Of a DNA stretch of 24,035 nucleotides, positions 22,288 to 24,035 are shown piece by piece. Position numbers and translations under genes: made by a program. Below the pieces are notes generated by a model. That model was not told the DNA's origin and searched no databases. It saw nothing but the letters and a program-made list of their open reading frames with translations. Every line of letters starts with the position of its first letter. Position 1 is the first letter of the stretch. Source of the stretch: JBBQKG01 sp038326655 (GTDB lineage Bacteria; Actinomycetota; Thermoleophilia; Solirubrobacterales; JBBDJG01); NCBI GenBank assembly GCA_038326655.1, contig JBBQKG010000033.1, forward strand, positions 1 through 24,035, read 5' to 3'.

Positions 22288-22592
22288 CGCTCATCTCGGA
22301 GATCACGATCTTCGTGCTCGCCGTGTTCGTCGGCTTCGAGGTGATCTCGAAGGTGCCGACGATGCTCCACACGCCGCTGATGTCCGGCACCAACGCGATC
22401 CACGGCATCGTGCTGCTCGGCGGCCTGCTGGTCGTCGGCCACGAGGGCGCCGACACGCTCGTGAAGGTCGCCGGCACGGTCGCAGTGATCTTCGGCACGA
22501 TCAACGTCGTCGGTGGTTTCCTGGTCACCGACCGGATGCTCGAGATGTTCAAGGGCCGGGGCGAACGCAAGCCGACGAGCAAGACCGAATAA
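22284..22592 (+). CDS. pntAB: NAD(P) transhydrogenase subunit alpha part 2
   Basis: This 102-residue membrane subunit has about three or four helices and corresponds to the membrane part of E. coli PntA. Residues 4-22 (ISEITIFVLAVFVGFEVIS) form the first helix. VPTMLHTPLMSGTNAIHGIV is the conserved family signature, with the His residues that lie in the proton path region. VIFGTINVVGGFLVTDRMLEMF is the last helix, split by a Gly pair. It overlaps pntAA by 4 bases. The C-terminal tail is short and charged. Confidence 0.95.
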   Translation: MTLISEITIFVLAVFVGFEVISKVPTMLHTPLMSGTNAIHGIVLLGGLLVVGHEGADTLVKVAGTVAVIFGTINVVGGFLVTDRMLEMFKGRGERKPTSKTE

Positions 22593-22626
22593 AACCGAAG
22601 TGACGCAACCCGATCCCGCCACAAAC

Positions 22627-22660
22627 CCGTCGATCTGCTTGCAGATCGACGGCCTTTTCT
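22627..22660 (+). terminator. Perfect 12-bp hairpin with T-rich tail between pntAB and pntB
   Basis: CCGTCGATCTGC (22627-22638) and GCAGATCGACGG (22641-22652) are exact complements around TT, followed by CCTTTTCT. This has the form of an intrinsic terminator or attenuator. The T-tract ends 2 bases before ATG 22663, so it also covers the place of a ribosome binding site for pntB. Confidence 0.75.
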
Positions 22661-22662
22661 GA

Positions 22663-24035
22663 ATGTTGGCCACCTTCAGCCTGCGCGACCCCAACTTCAT
22701 CGATGCGTGCTACATCGTGGCGTCGGTGCTGTTCATCCTCGGCATCAAGGGCCTCAGCCACCCGCGCACGGCCCGCCGCGGAAACGAGCTCGCCGCGATC
22801 GGCATGCTGATCGCCGTCGCGGCGACGCTGCTCGACCGCGACATCCACAACTACGGGCTGATCATCGCCGGGATCGCGATCGGCGCCGCGATCGGCGCGT
22901 TCTCGGCGCGCGCGGTGAAGATGACCGCGATGCCGCAGATGGTCGCGCTCTTCAACGGCGTCGGCGGCGGCGCGGTCGCGCTGGTCGCGCTGTCCGAATT
23001 CCACGACCGGATCCCGAGCCCGGGCGAGATCCCGCTTGACACGCTGATCCCGATCCTGATCTCCTGCGTGATCGGCGCGGTCAGCTTCGCGGGCTCGCTG
23101 ATCGCCTTCGCAAAGCTCCAGGAGCTGATGACGGGGCGTCCGATCGTGTTTCCCGGCAGCAAGTTCGTGAACGCCGGGCTGTTCGCCGGGATCGTCTTCC
23201 TCGTGATCTACCTCGCCACGGGCCAGGAGAGCGAGGGCCTCTTCGTGCTGATGCTCGGCGCCGCGCTGGTGTTCGGCGTCCTGCTGATCATCCCTGTCGG
23301 CGGCGCCGACATGCCGGTCGTGATCTCGATGCTGAACGCGTTCACCGGCCTCTCGGCGGCGGCCGCCGGCTTCGCGCTCGACAACACCTCGTTGATCATC
23401 GCCGGCTCGCTCGTCGGATCCTCCGGAACGCTGCTCACGGTGATGATGGGCCGCGCGATGAACCGATCGCTCGCGAACGTGCTGTTCAGCGGATTCGGCG
23501 CCGCCCCCAAGGGGGGCGCGGCGGCCGCCGTGGACGGCGACCGGGAGGTACGCTCGGCGAGCGTGAACGACGTCGCGACGATGCTCGCCTACGCCGACAA
23601 GGTGATCGTGGTGCCTGGCTATGGCCTCGCGGTCGCACAGGCGCAGCACAGCGTGCGCGAGCTGGCCGACGAGCTCGAGAAGCGCGGCGTCGAGGTGAGC
23701 TACGCGATCCACCCGGTCGCGGGCCGGATGCCCGGTCACATGAACGTCCTGCTGGCGGAGGCCGACGTCCCCTACCCGGCGCTGAAGGAGATGGACGAGA
23801 TCAACCCCGAGTTTCAGCAGACCGACGTCGCGCTCGTGATCGGCGCCAACGACGTCACGAACCCGGCCGCACGCGAGGACCAGGCCAGCCCGATCTACGG
23901 CATGCCGATCCTCGAGGTCGACAAGGCGCGCAACGTGGTCGTGCTCAAGCGCAGCATGAACCCTGGCTTCGCGGGGATCGAGAACCATCTCTACTACGAG
24001 CCGCAGACCGTGATGCTGTTCGGTGACGCGAAGGA
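22663..24035 (+). CDS. pntB: NAD(P) transhydrogenase subunit beta (3' end missing)
   Basis: 457 codons are seen with no stop before the right edge; the last residues MLFGDAK are usually close to the family C-terminus, so only about ten residues should be missing. The first half has about nine membrane helices, with MVALFNGVGGGAVALVAL at about 105-122 as a conserved signature. Domain III (about 300 onward) binds NADP(H): VPGYGLAVAQAQHSV, HPVAGRMPGHMNVLLAEA, GANDVTNPAARE, SPIYGMPILEVDKA and KRSMNPGFAGIEN are all in place. ATG 22663 follows the terminator-like hairpin directly, and I see no Shine-Dalgarno sequence. The gene is 70 bases behind pntAB, in contrast to the overlapping pntAA-pntAB pair. 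Confidence 0.95.
   Translation, partial: MLATFSLRDPNFIDACYIVASVLFILGIKGLSHPRTARRGNELAAIGMLIAVAATLLDRDIHNYGLIIAGIAIGAAIGAFSARAVKMTAMPQMVALFNGVGGGAVALVALSEFHDRIPSPGEIPLDTLIPILISCVIGAVSFAGSLIAFAKLQELMTGRPIVFPGSKFVNAGLFAGIVFLVIYLATGQESEGLFVLMLGAALVFGVLLIIPVGGADMPVVISMLNAFTGLSAAAAGFALDNTSLIIAGSLVGSSGTLLTVMMGRAMNRSLANVLFSGFGAAPKGGAAAAVDGDREVRSASVNDVATMLAYADKVIVVPGYGLAVAQAQHSVRELADELEKRGVEVSYAIHPVAGRMPGHMNVLLAEADVPYPALKEMDEINPEFQQTDVALVIGANDVTNPAAREDQASPIYGMPILEVDKARNVVVLKRSMNPGFAGIENHLYYEPQTVMLFGDAK

Noticed and set aside
1..24035. Prophage, integrase, insertion sequence, tRNA or rRNA
   Set aside because: I found no protein motif or RNA-like structure for any of these on either strand.

Overview
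The window looks like the chromosome of a high-GC actinobacterium. My best guess is class Thermoleophilia (Solirubrobacterales or relatives). This rests on very high GC, frequent GTG/TTG starts, many leaderless-type promoters, and lineage-typical genes: a thermonuclease with a lamin-tail domain, a DUF3105 protein, a LytR_C protein and a three-part proton-translocating transhydrogenase. The placement is inference. I see no rRNA, tRNA, CRISPR array, integrase or insertion sequence. Genes are tightly packed and no gap without a gene reaches 300 bases.

Region 1 (1-4862) holds glycan and lipid genes: a CDP-alcohol phosphatidyltransferase cut by the left edge (-), a GT4 glycosyltransferase (-), a divergent SAM methyltransferase (+), and a GT2 glycosyltransferase (-) whose 3' end overlaps the methyltransferase's 3' end by 44 bases.

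Region 2 (4976-7622, +) holds a secreted thermonuclease with a lamin-tail domain, a one-helix membrane protein of unknown function, and a PAPS-type sulfotransferase.

Region 3 (7701-16064) is the core envelope-polysaccharide cluster, on + except for one gene. It encodes a FlaA1/CapD-type nucleotide-sugar dehydratase/epimerase, a LytR_C membrane protein, a membrane-anchored protein with FlgD-like Ig repeats, an O-antigen ligase/polymerase-like protein, YjbQ/UPF0047 (-), a membrane GT2 and an initiating phosphoglycosyl transferase. Together they could modify a nucleotide sugar, start a glycan on a lipid carrier, extend it, and polymerise or ligate it. No flippase is in view.

Region 4 (16061-20991) holds a secreted zinc amidase of the PGRP type (-), a DUF3105 membrane protein (-), a monoamine-oxidase-like flavoprotein (+) and an alpha/beta hydrolase-fold protein (-).

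Region 5 (21133-right edge) is the pntAA-pntAB-pntB operon, with pntB cut a few codons before its probable end. A perfect 12-bp hairpin plus T-rich tract lies between pntAB and pntB.

Three signals deserve a second look. First, a TANNNT or GATAAT hexamer lies 7-10 bases before many start codons, which suggests widespread leaderless transcription and helps choose starts. Second, a 33-bp tandem repeat ending in a perfect palindrome is inserted in frame in the O-antigen ligase-like gene. Third, the pnt hairpin ends two bases before the pntB ATG. I see no convincing wholly new multi-gene system. The closest candidate is the LytR_C / FlgD-Ig / ligase trio at 9615-13740.
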